Notes: a model not told the origin generated them from the sequence alone. DNA of 40,843 nt from Desulfobacterales bacterium (GCA_022360815.1 JAKSCC010000143.1:1-40843), one strand, 5' to 3'; shown: positions 25,952-35,900, counted from the stretch's first letter. Numbers and translations: made by a program.

Positions 25952-26353
25952 TCACGTGAACTCACCTTTTTCGGAATCATCAAAATTTTTCACGTTGAGG
26001 TTTTTGCTTACAGAGTTAAACTCCATCAAAAGGGATTCATGGGTCTCTTTCACCCGACACTCCAGCTTAAAGGCCAGACGAAACGGGTTACTGATATCTT
26101 CAACAGAGATATCAATGAGTTCCACACGTTTTTCATAAGACTCGATATTGAACCGAATCTCCTCCATAATGGCCAAAGAGAGCTGATCCCGAGAGCTGTA
26201 CTCGTTCATATCCCGAATGCCATATCCGGAAAGAAAGCTTCCAAATGCCTGCCTGGTATTGAGGATATGGCTGAGATTACTCACGATGCCTCGAATACCA
26301 TGGTCACACTGTCCACCCGAGTGGTTCTGTCTGAATCGATCAAAAAATGACAT
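25952..26353 (-). CDS. tssE: Type VI secretion system baseplate protein TssE (gp25-like)
   Basis: A 133-residue gp25-like baseplate protein that initiates sheath assembly. NLSHILNTRQAFGSFLSGYGI (residues about 26-46, given here in two parts: NLSHILNTRQ and FGSFLSGYGI) is the conserved core, followed by EEIRFNIESYEKRV, in which the E-x-R motif shared by gp25/TssE is visible. It ends with a short acidic tail. It lies 23 bases downstream of tssK and is followed by the spike genes. Start Met fits the family length. Confidence 0.93.
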   Translation of the reverse strand: MSFFDRFRQNHSGGQCDHGIRGIVSNLSHILNTRQAFGSFLSGYGIRDMNEYSSRDQLSLAIMEEIRFNIESYEKRVELIDISVEDISNPFRLAFKLECRVKETHESLLMEFNSVSKNLNVKNFDDSEKGEFT

Positions 26354-26376
26354 GCGCCGCTCCCCTTTTCACCTTT

Positions 26377-27621
26377 TCAGGCGCCCATACGCCAGTAAAC
26401 GTAGTAGTCTGCGCCGGAAAGATCGGGTCGGTTGAAAAAAGCCAAGCTCTTCTCGTTTAAGGCGTGATCCCACTCCTCGCTCTCCCGAATCTGATAAAAC
26501 TCCACCTCTGCGCCAAAGGTGTGCTGAAAGGGGGGTCTTTCCACCTTACGGATGGGAATGCCGTGAAGGGCCATTTTGTGTACAAACGGAAGACGTGCAG
26601 CCCCGGCTATTTTAAGATTTTCCACCGAAATACGGTCTGAGGTCTGGTGTTTCTGAACCAAGAAGTAGACATCTGCAGCCTGACGCACATCTTCGGGTAG
26701 AGCGACCTGATAGAGATTGTCCTGACGTTTAAATCCCACGTAAACCGGCCGCGCCTTCACCAGCTGCATCTGATCCATAAGCCGGTGCATCGCCTCTTTC
26801 ATCACCATGGGATTGGTATGATCATAGGGCTGGGTCACCTTTTCGGGGTTGGCGTTTCGAAAAAAGCAAACATCGGCATAAAGGGTCTGCACCTCTTCAT
26901 AGAGATGATACGGATGCATGTGCACCCCCTTTTGAATTGAAGCCAAAACCCTTTGGGTTTTCATCACCGACTTCAAGCACTGTTTGACGCTAAAAAGGCT
27001 GTCCCCATTCAGGTAGGAAGAGGAGTCCATGGTCAGGTTGTACCGAAAAAGCTCCAGTGCTTCGGAAAGGCTCTCCAGCTCCTCTTTGAAAAAAGGAGAA
27101 GCCCCCATCTGAATCAGAGGTGGAAAATAATCTGGTGAAAGACTCCAAATGCCTTCCGGATTTTTGGATGCCACGACCAGCTTCACCGTCTCAAAAGCAC
27201 CGGCAAGATTTTGCTCGGCACTGAGTTCAAGATGGATGTAGCGGCGTTTCACCACCGCATCGCCCTGATCTCCTCCTTTTAAAGCCCCACCTTTTTTTTC
27301 AGGCGATTCCATCAGATGAAGGTAAACCGAGACCGAAGCCATACCGGTACTCTCCAGGCTCAATGGGGCCACCTTGGCATTGCCCGGAGCCAAAATCAGT
27401 CGCCCGGATCCAGAGACAAAAGAGAAGGTCTCCATGGAGAGAATCCCCTCATTTAAAAGGGCGTTGTTGAACCGCAACGCTCCCACCCCGAAAAACGGCA
27501 GGCCCTGGATACGAAACCGCATCATGGTATCCGTAAGAATCGACTCTTCCAGCGCCACAAGGTGCTCGGGCAGAAGGGCCTGTCCCATCTCCCAGTGGAC
27601 ACGCGCCAATTTCTCACTCAT
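26377..27621 (-). CDS. tssK: Type VI secretion system baseplate protein TssK
   Basis: A 414-residue TssK that links the baseplate to the membrane complex. It begins with VHWEMGQALLPEHLVALEES, split as VHWEMGQALLPEH and LVALEES, where canonical TssK has V-x-W-x-x-G-x-x-L-x-P-x-H. The middle has YIHLELSAEQ and the trimeric shaft region, and the C-terminal third has LPFVHKMALHGIPIRKVERPP and FFNRPDLSGADYYVYW, both typical. The open frame extends to 27735 through a hairpin, but the ATG at 27621 matches the family N terminus and has GAGGG upstream. Confidence 0.9.
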   Translation of the reverse strand: MSEKLARVHWEMGQALLPEHLVALEESILTDTMMRFRIQGLPFFGVGALRFNNALLNEGILSMETFSFVSGSGRLILAPGNAKVAPLSLESTGMASVSVYLHLMESPEKKGGALKGGDQGDAVVKRRYIHLELSAEQNLAGAFETVKLVVASKNPEGIWSLSPDYFPPLIQMGASPFFKEELESLSEALELFRYNLTMDSSSYLNGDSLFSVKQCLKSVMKTQRVLASIQKGVHMHPYHLYEEVQTLYADVCFFRNANPEKVTQPYDHTNPMVMKEAMHRLMDQMQLVKARPVYVGFKRQDNLYQVALPEDVRQAADVYFLVQKHQTSDRISVENLKIAGAARLPFVHKMALHGIPIRKVERPPFQHTFGAEVEFYQIRESEEWDHALNEKSLAFFNRPDLSGADYYVYWRMGA

Positions 27622-27663
27622 GGTCTTGAAACCCTCACTCTTTAAATTGAAACAAAGTCCAAA

Positions 27664-27691
27664 GGTGTGCCCCGCCTTAAAGAGGGACACA
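27664..27691 (-). terminator. Hairpin between hcp and tssK, possible partial terminator
   Basis: Nine-base arms (GTGTGTCCC and GGGGCACAC on the minus strand) with a ten-base loop, followed by a T-rich stretch without a clean run. It lies 70 bases after the hcp stop and could stabilise hcp mRNA or reduce read-through. Confidence 0.4.
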
Positions 27692-27764
27692 CACTTTGAA
27701 GATCTAAAGGCCTGGCCCTTCTTGAGCCAGTACAAGAAGAAGCCTTACCCTAATACGGAAAACC

Positions 27765-28337
27765 TTAGCCTACCTGAACGCCCCAGCCCTTGGCCTGCTT
27801 TGCCTGAACCGAGAAAGCCAGGTGAATCGACTGCTCTTTCTCTTCGGGCATCACCCCAAGGGAGAGGTCGTAGTTTCCGGGATTGGTCACCTCGTAACCC
27901 GCCTCTTCGGAAACGCGGATGTTAAGGGTATCCCCTGTTTTTTCAATGATTCCCTCAAGGGCGGTGTCGTTGGCGTGAAACGCCTTGTAATACTTCTTCT
28001 CAACGGGATCGAACTTGTAAGCATTAAACTGGAACTCCACGTTGGTGTTGGAGAGTTCCGAATGGGTCAAAACCGAGGCCTCGGTTTTGTTGGCCACGGA
28101 GATCTGGCATGAAAAGTTCACGCCCTCTGCAAAGCCTCCATTCCAGAAGATACCGGACATCACGCCCACCACCTTCACCTTGTCGCCAGAAACATTCTCA
28201 GGGTCGGTGACTGCAAGATCTGCTGCAAACTCCTTGTCACCAATCTTAAGGGCTGTGATATGTCCCACATCTTCCTGTGAATCTTTCTGAAAGTTAAAAC
28301 CTTGGGATACGCTGCATGAAATACTGGTTTCTGCCAT
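27765..28337 (-). CDS. hcp: Hcp-like type VI tube protein (TssD), divergent
   Basis: A 190-residue beta-rich protein without a signal peptide. It sits directly after tssC and before tssK, the usual place for hcp. Segments such as GFAEGVNFSCQISVANKT, VLTHSELSNTNVEFQFNAY and YYKAFHAND resemble the beta-barrel strands and the extended loop of Hcp, but the sequence is far from the classical Hcp1 type, so the call leans on position, size and predicted fold. Start at 28337 is preceded by AGGAGG at ideal spacing, the strongest ribosome site in the locus, as expected for a highly made tube subunit. Hairpins flank the gene on both sides. Confidence 0.7.
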   Translation of the reverse strand: MAETSISCSVSQGFNFQKDSQEDVGHITALKIGDKEFAADLAVTDPENVSGDKVKVVGVMSGIFWNGGFAEGVNFSCQISVANKTEASVLTHSELSNTNVEFQFNAYKFDPVEKKYYKAFHANDTALEGIIEKTGDTLNIRVSEEAGYEVTNPGNYDLSLGVMPEEKEQSIHLAFSVQAKQAKGWGVQVG

Positions 28338-28373
28338 CTGTTTTTCCTCCTGTGTATAAATCGATTGCAATGC

Positions 28374-28397
28374 CGACGGGCTCAAAAGGCCCCGTCG
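28374..28397 (-). other. Hairpin between tssC and hcp
   Basis: CGACGGG and CCCGTCG arms (28374-28380 and 28391-28397) with additional inner pairing. No T run follows on the minus strand, so an mRNA processing or stability element upstream of hcp fits better than a terminator. Confidence 0.4.
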
Positions 28398-28439
28398 ATA
28401 TCGGTCTCACATGGGGCGCAAAATTCATCCCACGCCCGT

Positions 28440-29948
28440 CTATAATCTGGCATCCAACCGCAACTCGGCATCCATACCCTCAAACTGAATGTGGGGAAGG
28501 ATGGCCATCTCACAATCGTACCAACCGATCATGCCTTCACGCTCCACCACCTCCACCGAGGCGGCCTTAAAGGGGTAAAAGCGAAGGGTCAGATCATCGG
28601 GATTCACCACGGTGGTGACAAACTGCGAAATCCAGTTGGACAGGCTGTTCTTGATATAAGGTGCATCGGCGCTGCTGCCGATGTTGTCCCGCATGATGGA
28701 CTTCACATAGTGGGCAATGCGGGTCACAGAAAAGGTGTAGGAGAGGTTGGTCACCAGCTGAGAGTTCTCCGTATCCTTGGGATCTTTAAAACGCTTGGGC
28801 TTCTTCAAAGACTGGCAGCTAAAGAAACAAGCATCGGCGGTGCCTTTGCGGTAGATCAAAGGAATAAACCCGCTGTTGGCAAACTCCAGCTCCCGGTAGT
28901 CGGGAATGGCCATCTCCACAGGGATCTTCATCTCCTCTTCCCCGCGGATGTTAAAGGTGTGCACGGGAAGGCCGTTGACAAGCCCGCCCCCTTTGGGACC
29001 CCTGATATACTGACACCAGCCAGACTGGGCAAAAGAACGCACCATATTCTGGGCAAAAAGCATGGTGCTGCTTCCCCAGAGGTAGCTGTTGTCTTTGTCG
29101 CCTTCCACCTCTTCCACAAAAGGAATATCGCGACAGGGGTTGGTCTCGGGGTTGTAGGGAAGTCTCAGCACATACCGAGGCAGTGTCAGGCCGATGTAAG
29201 CTGCCACTTCCGATTCCCTCAACTTGTTCCACGAGCCATACTTGGGATGGCTCATAAGTCCCTCAAGGTCTTTGATGGCCGAAAGCTCTTCAATGGAGTC
29301 ACACCCAAAAAACTGAGGGGATACCGCCCCCACAAAGGGAGCGTGGCTGGCTGCTGCCACCTTGCCCATGATCTGCAGCCAGAACTCATCGTCGGGGGTG
29401 TGATCAAACTCGTGAAGCCCCAGAATGCATCCAAAGGGCTTGCCACCATACTGATCGTACTCGCTGATATAGACCTTCTGAAACAAAGCACTGCCGGTAA
29501 TATCCACGGCATTGGCTTCAAAGTCGTCGTAGAGCTCATCTTTGGAGACATCCAGGATGTCAATCATGATGTCGGCTTTGAAATTGGTATTCAAAACCAG
29601 ATCATTTAAAGAGCGCCACGCAGACTCCATCTTCTTGAAGTTATCGTTGTGAATGATCTGATTGAGTTGGGCATTGACCGCCTCGTCGATGCCGGCAATC
29701 AATTCCTGAATATTTCCTTTATCAAGGCGTCCCACCGAGTGATCCACATTGAGCAGAAAGGCGGCAAGACCTGAGATGAAACGATTTTCATCACTGATAT
29801 CGCTGTGAACCACCTGAAGGTTCTCCTGAACCATGGGCACCGCCTCTTCCACCTCGGCAGAGAGCCGCATGCTGGAAAGAAATCGCTTTAGGTCCAACGC
29901 CTGGGTCTCTTCGGCGGTATCCACCGCCTGTTTGGTCTCTTCGGACAT
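28440..29948 (-). CDS. tssC: Type VI secretion system sheath large subunit TssC (VipB)
   Basis: A 502-residue sheath subunit. Recognisable blocks in order: WRSLNDLVLNTNFKADIMI, split here as WRSLNDLVLN and FKADIMI, then DVSKDELYDDFE, GGKPFGCILGLHEF, and ASHAPFVGAVSP, followed by LRLPYNPETNPC. LWGSSTMLFAQNMVRSFAQSGWCQ, given as LWGSS and FAQNMVRSFA, is also present, and the C terminus has the conserved DCEMAILPHIQFEGM. Together with TssB it forms the contractile sheath, which ClpV recycles. Start chosen at 29948 with GGAG upstream; an upstream in-frame codon at 29963 would add five residues. Confidence 0.97.
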   Translation of the reverse strand: MSEETKQAVDTAEETQALDLKRFLSSMRLSAEVEEAVPMVQENLQVVHSDISDENRFISGLAAFLLNVDHSVGRLDKGNIQELIAGIDEAVNAQLNQIIHNDNFKKMESAWRSLNDLVLNTNFKADIMIDILDVSKDELYDDFEANAVDITGSALFQKVYISEYDQYGGKPFGCILGLHEFDHTPDDEFWLQIMGKVAAASHAPFVGAVSPQFFGCDSIEELSAIKDLEGLMSHPKYGSWNKLRESEVAAYIGLTLPRYVLRLPYNPETNPCRDIPFVEEVEGDKDNSYLWGSSTMLFAQNMVRSFAQSGWCQYIRGPKGGGLVNGLPVHTFNIRGEEEMKIPVEMAIPDYRELEFANSGFIPLIYRKGTADACFFSCQSLKKPKRFKDPKDTENSQLVTNLSYTFSVTRIAHYVKSIMRDNIGSSADAPYIKNSLSNWISQFVTTVVNPDDLTLRFYPFKAASVEVVEREGMIGWYDCEMAILPHIQFEGMDAELRLDARL

Positions 29949-30008
29949 TCTCTTTATCTCCACTTCTTACAAAAATCGGTTTAACGCAGACCGGTGCAAC
30001 CCAAAGGG

Positions 30009-30530
30009 TTACGACTCACTCTTTCCGGGAAGCTTCAGACTTTCGTACCCTTTGAGCTCCTCCATCATCTTCGCCAGGGACTCCTCATTGGACATCAGCT
30101 CGTTTAAAAGTTTTCGAAACTCTTTGCGGTTGTCCACGTTGGACATCACCTCCTCCAGAAGGGTCTTCATCTGGAGCAGCCCTTTGAGCTTGGGCACATG
30201 TTTTGCGATCTCATCGGGATTGAAAGATTTCATGGAGGTGATGGGAAGCTCCACATCGATCTCCTCCTCCTTCTCGGGATCAATGGTGTTGTCCACGGCA
30301 AACTTCAGAGACATCCCCATATCTTTCATCACCGAGTCGGTGTTGGTGCCGTCAAGGCTTCTCAGGCGTCTCTCCTCAAGATCCACAGCCCGATCCTTGG
30401 AGCTGCCCAGGGAAAAATCGCCTTCCACCAGCAGTCTTAATGGAAGGGTTGTGTCTTCGGGTTGTCCGTTCACCTCGGTTTTGTACCTGAGGGTCAGGCG
30501 CGACTTGGGTATTTCATCCTGAATGGCCAT
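30009..30530 (-). CDS. tssB: Type VI secretion system sheath small subunit TssB (VipA)
   Basis: A 173-residue sheath subunit. The N terminus has IPKSRLTLRYKTEVNGQ and LPLRLLVEGDFS, followed by SLKFAVDNTI, and the C-terminal half has ITSMKSFNPDEIAKHVPKL and RKEFRKLL, all standard for TssB. It is paired with tssC 60 bases downstream. The 128-base gap on its 5' side, before the adenylate-forming gene, contains no clear promoter. Confidence 0.96.
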   Translation of the reverse strand: MAIQDEIPKSRLTLRYKTEVNGQPEDTTLPLRLLVEGDFSLGSSKDRAVDLEERRLRSLDGTNTDSVMKDMGMSLKFAVDNTIDPEKEEEIDVELPITSMKSFNPDEIAKHVPKLKGLLQMKTLLEEVMSNVDNRKEFRKLLNELMSNEESLAKMMEELKGYESLKLPGKSES

Positions 30531-30658
30531 CTCTCATGCTCCTTCAATTTCTATAAGTTCAGGTTTTCGTGCTGATGGCCCGCCAAAGGGGGAAGTCCCT
30601 GCGGCAGAAGCGCACACGTCTTTTTTCATCCTATGTGGTGGCTCCGCAAAACATGCTC

Positions 30659-32371
30659 TCAGCTCTCGACGAGATGCGAACGGAGCCTTGTGGTGCACAA
30701 AAAAACAGGGTGTTTGGCTCTTCGAGCCAATACTCCCGACAACCAGGCGTCACGGCACCACTTTCGGTCGGGTATCCCAGGAGATTCAAATCGAGGATAC
30801 AATGGATAGAGCCAGATTCCGTCTGGAAGAGCCCAGGGCCCCATCTCCTTTTCAATGAGCTGCTCCGCCTCCTTTTTGAGTCGACTTAAAAAGGAAGGAA
30901 CATTGCGAGCTCCGGTAAATCCGATGACCACCATTTGTTCGCCCCCCTTCAAATCGGATCGAGGAAAGGTAAGGGTTTCAAAGATGACCCCAAGCCCTCT
31001 CCCCCTCTCGTTTAAAAAGGCCGTTATCTCATCCACAGGGCAGGCCATTCCTTGGCGCTGAGTACCCGCTCCCCCGGTGCAAAGCCAGATTTCACCATGG
31101 GCAGACAGCGTCACTCCGCCAGGTTCTAAGCAGGTTGCCTCCGTACCAGGGCTGGCCAGATGCAATTCACCGGTATAAAAAAGTGCTGCATCTTCACTGC
31201 CCTCTTCTCCCACGCTCCATAAGGCACCAGGCATGGGCAAAACCCCGGGATGCGCAATGCCTTTCCGGCCCATAGAAAAGAGCAAACACCCTCCCTTGGC
31301 AGCATCCCATCTCAGATTAAAGGCGGGTACCTCTTCAAAGCCGTTTGCTCCGGCAAAAAGCTGCCACCGATCGTACTCCAATGAAGAGACAGGATCTTTG
31401 AACCATCTGGCACATGGCACCTCAAGGGCCGACCTCTCCTTTAAGAAAAGGTCCCTCACCCAAGGCGTCACACCAAAGACATCGGGCTTTGCACCGGTTG
31501 GTAGCCCTTTGTGGTGGAGAAGATCACTTTGGGTGACATGAACATAGGTGGCTCCGCACAAAAGGCTTGAGAGCAAAAGAAAGGGCTGACAAAGCAAAAG
31601 ATCAAAATCGGGTGTGCAAAGGCGCATGCCCGGATAGATCCCCAACCCCAAAAGCCCACTGCAGGCTGCAGACAGATAGGCCGCATCACTTGAAATCTCC
31701 ACAGCCTCAACCTCAGAGGAAGAGCCTCTGGAAAAGAGACGAAACACCGTCTCACCTGAAGCATATCCATGGAAATGGCGATGATCTGAGGGGATGTCAC
31801 ATCGTGTGGCCACCATGGGAAGCACCCGCTCATTCCACTCACCAAGTTTTTTTACGGTGCGGCTATCGGTGGTGATCCACTGAGGATCCAAAGCCGTCAA
31901 TCGGCGCAAGATAAATCCTCTTGCCTCTGTGGGAAGAAGAGAGACCACAGCCCCCAGTTTAAAAGCCGCCAAAAGATCTGTGGCCAGCTCAGGACCCACC
32001 TCACGAATCACGCAGAGGCATTCACCGGCTTTCAATCCATGTCGCTCCCATTTGGCTGCTTTGATGGAAGCACGCCGACCCAACTCCTCCCAGGAGAGTT
32101 CACGCCTTTCGCCATCCCCGCGAAACCAGACCATGGCTGGATAATTGTGGGTGCGATTTCGATGAATGATGTCGTGGAAAAAATCGTATGTGTTAAACAG
32201 AGCGCTGGCCCCATGGATGGTGAAAAGGGAGTCCAGGCTTCGCTTAAGACCTCGGTAAAACCCTTGGGGATCTTCCCAGCTCTCGTTAAGCCAAGCAGGA
32301 GGTTCCTCCATCTGTCCCACTGGAGATCTCAGACTTAAGCTCCTTTCATGGGGATGCCAGCTACTCTTCAT
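30659..32371 (-). CDS. Divergent AMP-binding (ANL superfamily) protein inside the T6SS core
   Basis: A 570-residue protein. Residues about 65-150 read as the N-terminal part of an acyl-CoA synthetase-like enzyme: FFHDIIHRNRT, MVWFRGDGERRELSWEELGR, GLKAGECLCVI and LATDLLAAFKLGAVVSLLP. The middle has FDLLLCQPFLLLSSLLCGATYV, split here as LLLCQPFLLL and LLCGATYV, like the family's later core. The P-loop equivalent reads FSRGSSSEVEAVEIS (about 214-228), without the invariant Pro-Lys of S-G-T-T-G-x-P-K, and no canonical C-terminal GK-x-x-R is obvious. It may be a pseudo-enzyme or use a changed substrate. The ATG overlaps the tssJ stop by one base, and tssB follows, so it is firmly within the operon. 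Its role in secretion is unknown. Confidence 0.75.
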   Translation of the reverse strand: MKSSWHPHERSLSLRSPVGQMEEPPAWLNESWEDPQGFYRGLKRSLDSLFTIHGASALFNTYDFFHDIIHRNRTHNYPAMVWFRGDGERRELSWEELGRRASIKAAKWERHGLKAGECLCVIREVGPELATDLLAAFKLGAVVSLLPTEARGFILRRLTALDPQWITTDSRTVKKLGEWNERVLPMVATRCDIPSDHRHFHGYASGETVFRLFSRGSSSEVEAVEISSDAAYLSAACSGLLGLGIYPGMRLCTPDFDLLLCQPFLLLSSLLCGATYVHVTQSDLLHHKGLPTGAKPDVFGVTPWVRDLFLKERSALEVPCARWFKDPVSSLEYDRWQLFAGANGFEEVPAFNLRWDAAKGGCLLFSMGRKGIAHPGVLPMPGALWSVGEEGSEDAALFYTGELHLASPGTEATCLEPGGVTLSAHGEIWLCTGGAGTQRQGMACPVDEITAFLNERGRGLGVIFETLTFPRSDLKGGEQMVVIGFTGARNVPSFLSRLKKEAEQLIEKEMGPWALPDGIWLYPLYPRFESPGIPDRKWCRDAWLSGVLARRAKHPVFLCTTRLRSHLVES

Positions 32372-32847
32372 CAAGCCCCGTCTCCCGTCTCTTCCTCACT
32401 TTTGTCGATGCGCTCCACCAGGTTGTTGCCTTCAATGGCAAACCAGTACCCCTTTTTCAGGGGTTGAGGCACCCGCACCTTCCAGTGGCTTCCGGGGTCG
32501 GTAAACAGGCCATAGATGGCGATGTCAGACTCTTCGGGCCAGGGCACCTTAAGCTCTTTCATTTCACCGGGAAGCACAATGCCCCAACCCAAAACCTCTT
32601 CGTCTCTGTTGTCGGCGTGAATAAGGGCTGCAACATCATCGTAGTATTGGGTGAGAAAATCTTTTTTGCTCGCCTCTCGCACCACGACATAGACAGGCCG
32701 ACCATTGTTGGCGTCTGCTCTGGGCTTCATATGAATAAAGATACTCTTCTTGGTACACCCGCTGGTAACAACGAGAAGAAGCAGAGCAAGAAGCAGAACC
32801 CCCACCTTTGCCCTCACTGCAATATTTCTGATCTTTTTTCGGTTCAT
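32371..32847 (-). CDS. tssJ: Type VI secretion system outer-membrane lipoprotein TssJ
   Basis: A 158-residue lipoprotein. A basic N terminus (NRKKIRN) and a Leu/Val-rich helix lead to the lipobox VTSGC with Cys31 as the lipidated residue. The mature part has a beta-sandwich pattern with PVYVVVREASKKDF, AALIHADNRDEEVLGWG and GEMKELKVPWPEESDIAIYGLF; this matches TssJ, which contacts the TssM C terminus in the periplasm. It lies 74 bases after tssM, separated by a terminator-like hairpin. Confidence 0.9.
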   Translation of the reverse strand: MNRKKIRNIAVRAKVGVLLLALLLLVVTSGCTKKSIFIHMKPRADANNGRPVYVVVREASKKDFLTQYYDDVAALIHADNRDEEVLGWGIVLPGEMKELKVPWPEESDIAIYGLFTDPGSHWKVRVPQPLKKGYWFAIEGNNLVERIDKSEEETGDGA

Positions 32848-32879
32848 AAGCCAAACCCGATTTGTTTTTTAATTTGAGA

Positions 32880-32907
32880 GGAAAACAGGGTGCCACATTG
32901 GGCACCC
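32880..32907 (-). terminator. Terminator-like hairpin between tssM and tssJ
   Basis: Seven-base perfect arms GGGTGCC and GGCACCC with a six-base loop, followed on the minus strand by TGTTTTCC. It lies just after the tssM stop, inside the operon, so it would lower expression of the downstream genes relative to tssM unless a second promoter exists. Confidence 0.55.
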
Positions 32908-32921
32908 CGCAAGATAATGGT

Positions 32922-35900
32922 CTATTTGGGAAGCCTGAAAAGGCTCCAAGGGTCTTCGTTGCGAATGGCAAAACTCACCTGAAGGCCCCGAATGCCACGC
33001 CTGTCAACCAGACCGGAATCGGTTACCGAACGCCCTCTTTCGCCGCGATAATTCACCACCCAGGTAAAGATGGTGGGTTCTGCACCCCGCCGCTCATCGC
33101 CAAGGCTGGCCTTCTCGTCTTCGGCCTTGCTCAAACCGCCCAGTGCATCCTTGGCCGAAGCGTTTTCACTGCGCTGAAGCAGATGGTAAAAACTCCAGGC
33201 CGAACGTCCTACTTCAACGGCGTTGTAGAGCTTTGACGGCCCTCCTTTACGGGGAAGAAGTTCCACGCCCACCGAGGCGCTGTTCTCTCTTGACCAATCA
33301 AAATCCATCTTTTTCCAGGCCGGTTGCTGGTTAAACCCAAAGATGGAGAAATCGCCGGCATGCAGATAGGCCAGAGAAACCAACGGACCTCCCGCCTTCA
33401 CCTGGGGCAAAGGATAGGGCTTCACCATATAAGTCAGGGGCTTCACATCGCCTTCATCGTTCCACAAGGTGGCGGTCAGGCGCTGAACAGCATTCAAGGT
33501 CGGCAACATTTTTTCGGGCACTTCAAGGGTTTCAAGGGAGGTGGGCCTCAGGCTCCATACCCCTGCATCCTCATGGGTGATGGCACCCAAAATGCCTTTA
33601 AACACCTCCCAGAAATGGCCATTGGGATGAGTCGAGCGCCCCAGCATGGCCAGGGAAACATCTCGGCCTGTTGTTCGATTAAAGGGAAAGAAATCGTGAA
33701 GAGGCTGAATGTCTCGTTCGTAGAGCTCATTCCAGATCAAGGCCACCTGCTGCTCAACTTCGGGCTTTCCAATGGCATAGGCCGAAAGCACCGGAGCCAT
33801 AAAAGCACCCCGCCACTGATAAGGAATTCCCACGCTCTCCACCCACTGCTCCATAAGGGAGAGATAGGAGCCCTCACGTCCCAAAAACATGGCGTAGCTG
33901 ATGCGTGCCAAAGACGAGAGGCGCTTTTCAAATTTCCCCAAATGGGCACTGTTTTCTGAATGGGCATCGATCTCCAGCAGCATCTGCTCCAAAAAGGCTT
34001 TGTAGGTCTCCATCTCAGGAAACGCCCCTTTTTGCTCGGTAAGAAGACGCCCCAGAAAGGAGAAGGTCTCCAGATGCTTGGCAAAGGTGTGCAGGTAAAT
34101 ATTTTCTCCAATGGGAATCAAGGTGTTCTCCTTGACAGCCATCAGCACATCCATAAGAGGCGATGTCGGTTCGTTGAGCTGTTTCAAGACCAGACGCAGG
34201 GTGGCAAGAGAGGTGGCCCCGATATCGAAATCCATGTAGTAGTTCTGGTAGGCCTCGGCATACCGCTGGCCGTAAGCATCCACCTCACTCATAAGAAAAC
34301 GAGAAAAACGGGCCTTGTCCTTTTCTGGAACAGGCAGCCCCTCTATAAAAGGAGGCAGCTCAGAAACCACAGGCTGAACCCGCTTTTCAAACGCCTTTCG
34401 AGTAAAACGCCCGTCCACTCGGTACTGCCCGCGAAAGAGAAACATGCCGTTGTTTGAGGCGTTCATCAGAAGATCTGAGAAATCCTCTCGCTGGTGGAAA
34501 AAGAGTGTTCCGTCCTGATGGATGTTGTGATCAATAAAGTCGTTGATAAAAAGGCTCATGCGGCTGCGGTTGAGCAGATCGTTCCACCGTGCGGCATTGA
34601 ACTTAAAGTTGCGACCCGCCAAAACAAACTGAAACGAGCTGTCGCTGTCTGTATCAAGCCCTTTATAGGCCATCATCACCTTGAGGTTTTCATAAAGCCC
34701 CGAAAGGTTCATGCCCCCTGTCACATCGGGACGGCTGATACGCGAAGCAAGGAGAAACCGAAGGAATTCCTTAATCGCAGTCTGTTGAACCTGGGTCTTG
34801 AAATCGGCGGTATTGATCTCCTGGGTATTGATGGAGAGCATGGCCTCCCGACGCAAAAGCTCTGTCACCTTCACTGAAAGGTCGTAGCGTTCCACATCGA
34901 GAATGCGTCCCAAAAAGCCTTCAGCCTCCTGACGAAGGGTCTCAAATTCACCGAGGCTCAAGACTGGCTGGTAGTAATACTTCTTCACCTTTTCAAAAAA
35001 GACCATAATGGCCAAGGGATCATCAATGACCCCTTTTTTGCTGGTGTAGATGTAGTCGTTCATGTCGATGGTAATGCCATCGGAAGATTCATTAAAATGG
35101 ACGTAGTCCTCAATAAGCAAACGCGAGAGGCCTGTGTTGTCAGCCCAGGCGTCCATATTCTCCATAATCAGCTCTCCCAGATCGTTACCCTGGGTTGCAT
35201 AAAGCAGTCCCAACAGGTAGAGAACCCGGTTGCGACTGTCCGACTGCTCTGAGGCATCCAGAAGATCCACATCCCACGACTTGGCCGATACCAAATACTT
35301 CTCCAATTCAGGAATCAGATAGTAATTTCGAATATTGGCCACGCCCCGACGATAGATCTCTCTGTTGGCCTGAGGGAAAAAGTCAGGAATGAAATCCAAA
35401 AGGGTCCGCTGCTTTATGGAGGTAAGAGGGTCCACAAAAAGCTTGTGCATGTTCTGATTGTATTGGCTTAAGGGCGCCTTTTCGATCTTTTCAATCTGAA
35501 CATAGCGCTCTTGAATCAAATGGCGCTCATAGATAAAGGAGCCTGCGAGATAGATCACCCCCAGCGCACCCAATGCCCCAGCGGCAATGCGGTGCTTCAA
35601 AAGGGGATTGAACTTTTTGATCTCCTGGGTGGTCAAAGAGGTATCAAAGGGGTTTGAAACAGGGGTGTACTCATCCGAGAGAAAGGCCAGAGAGAGCGAG
35701 GTCACTTCGGGTTCTGGGGTCAGTGGATCGGGACTCTGCAAAACCGAAATAAACTTTCCCAATTCCCCCAAAAGCACCGGTGCCTTCTCAAGAAAGGTCA
35801 TGATTTTAAGGTAATCCGACGCCTCAAGGGAGATCAGAGCCCTTGAAAGATGCTCCTCATAAGGGAGAAGGCAACTCTCCAGGCGTGCCAAATCCTCTTT

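Noticed and set aside
28491-29609. 372-codon plus-strand frame opposite tssC
   Set aside because: It is a shadow of the TssC gene, whose protein is unmistakable; the opposite reading has no family features.
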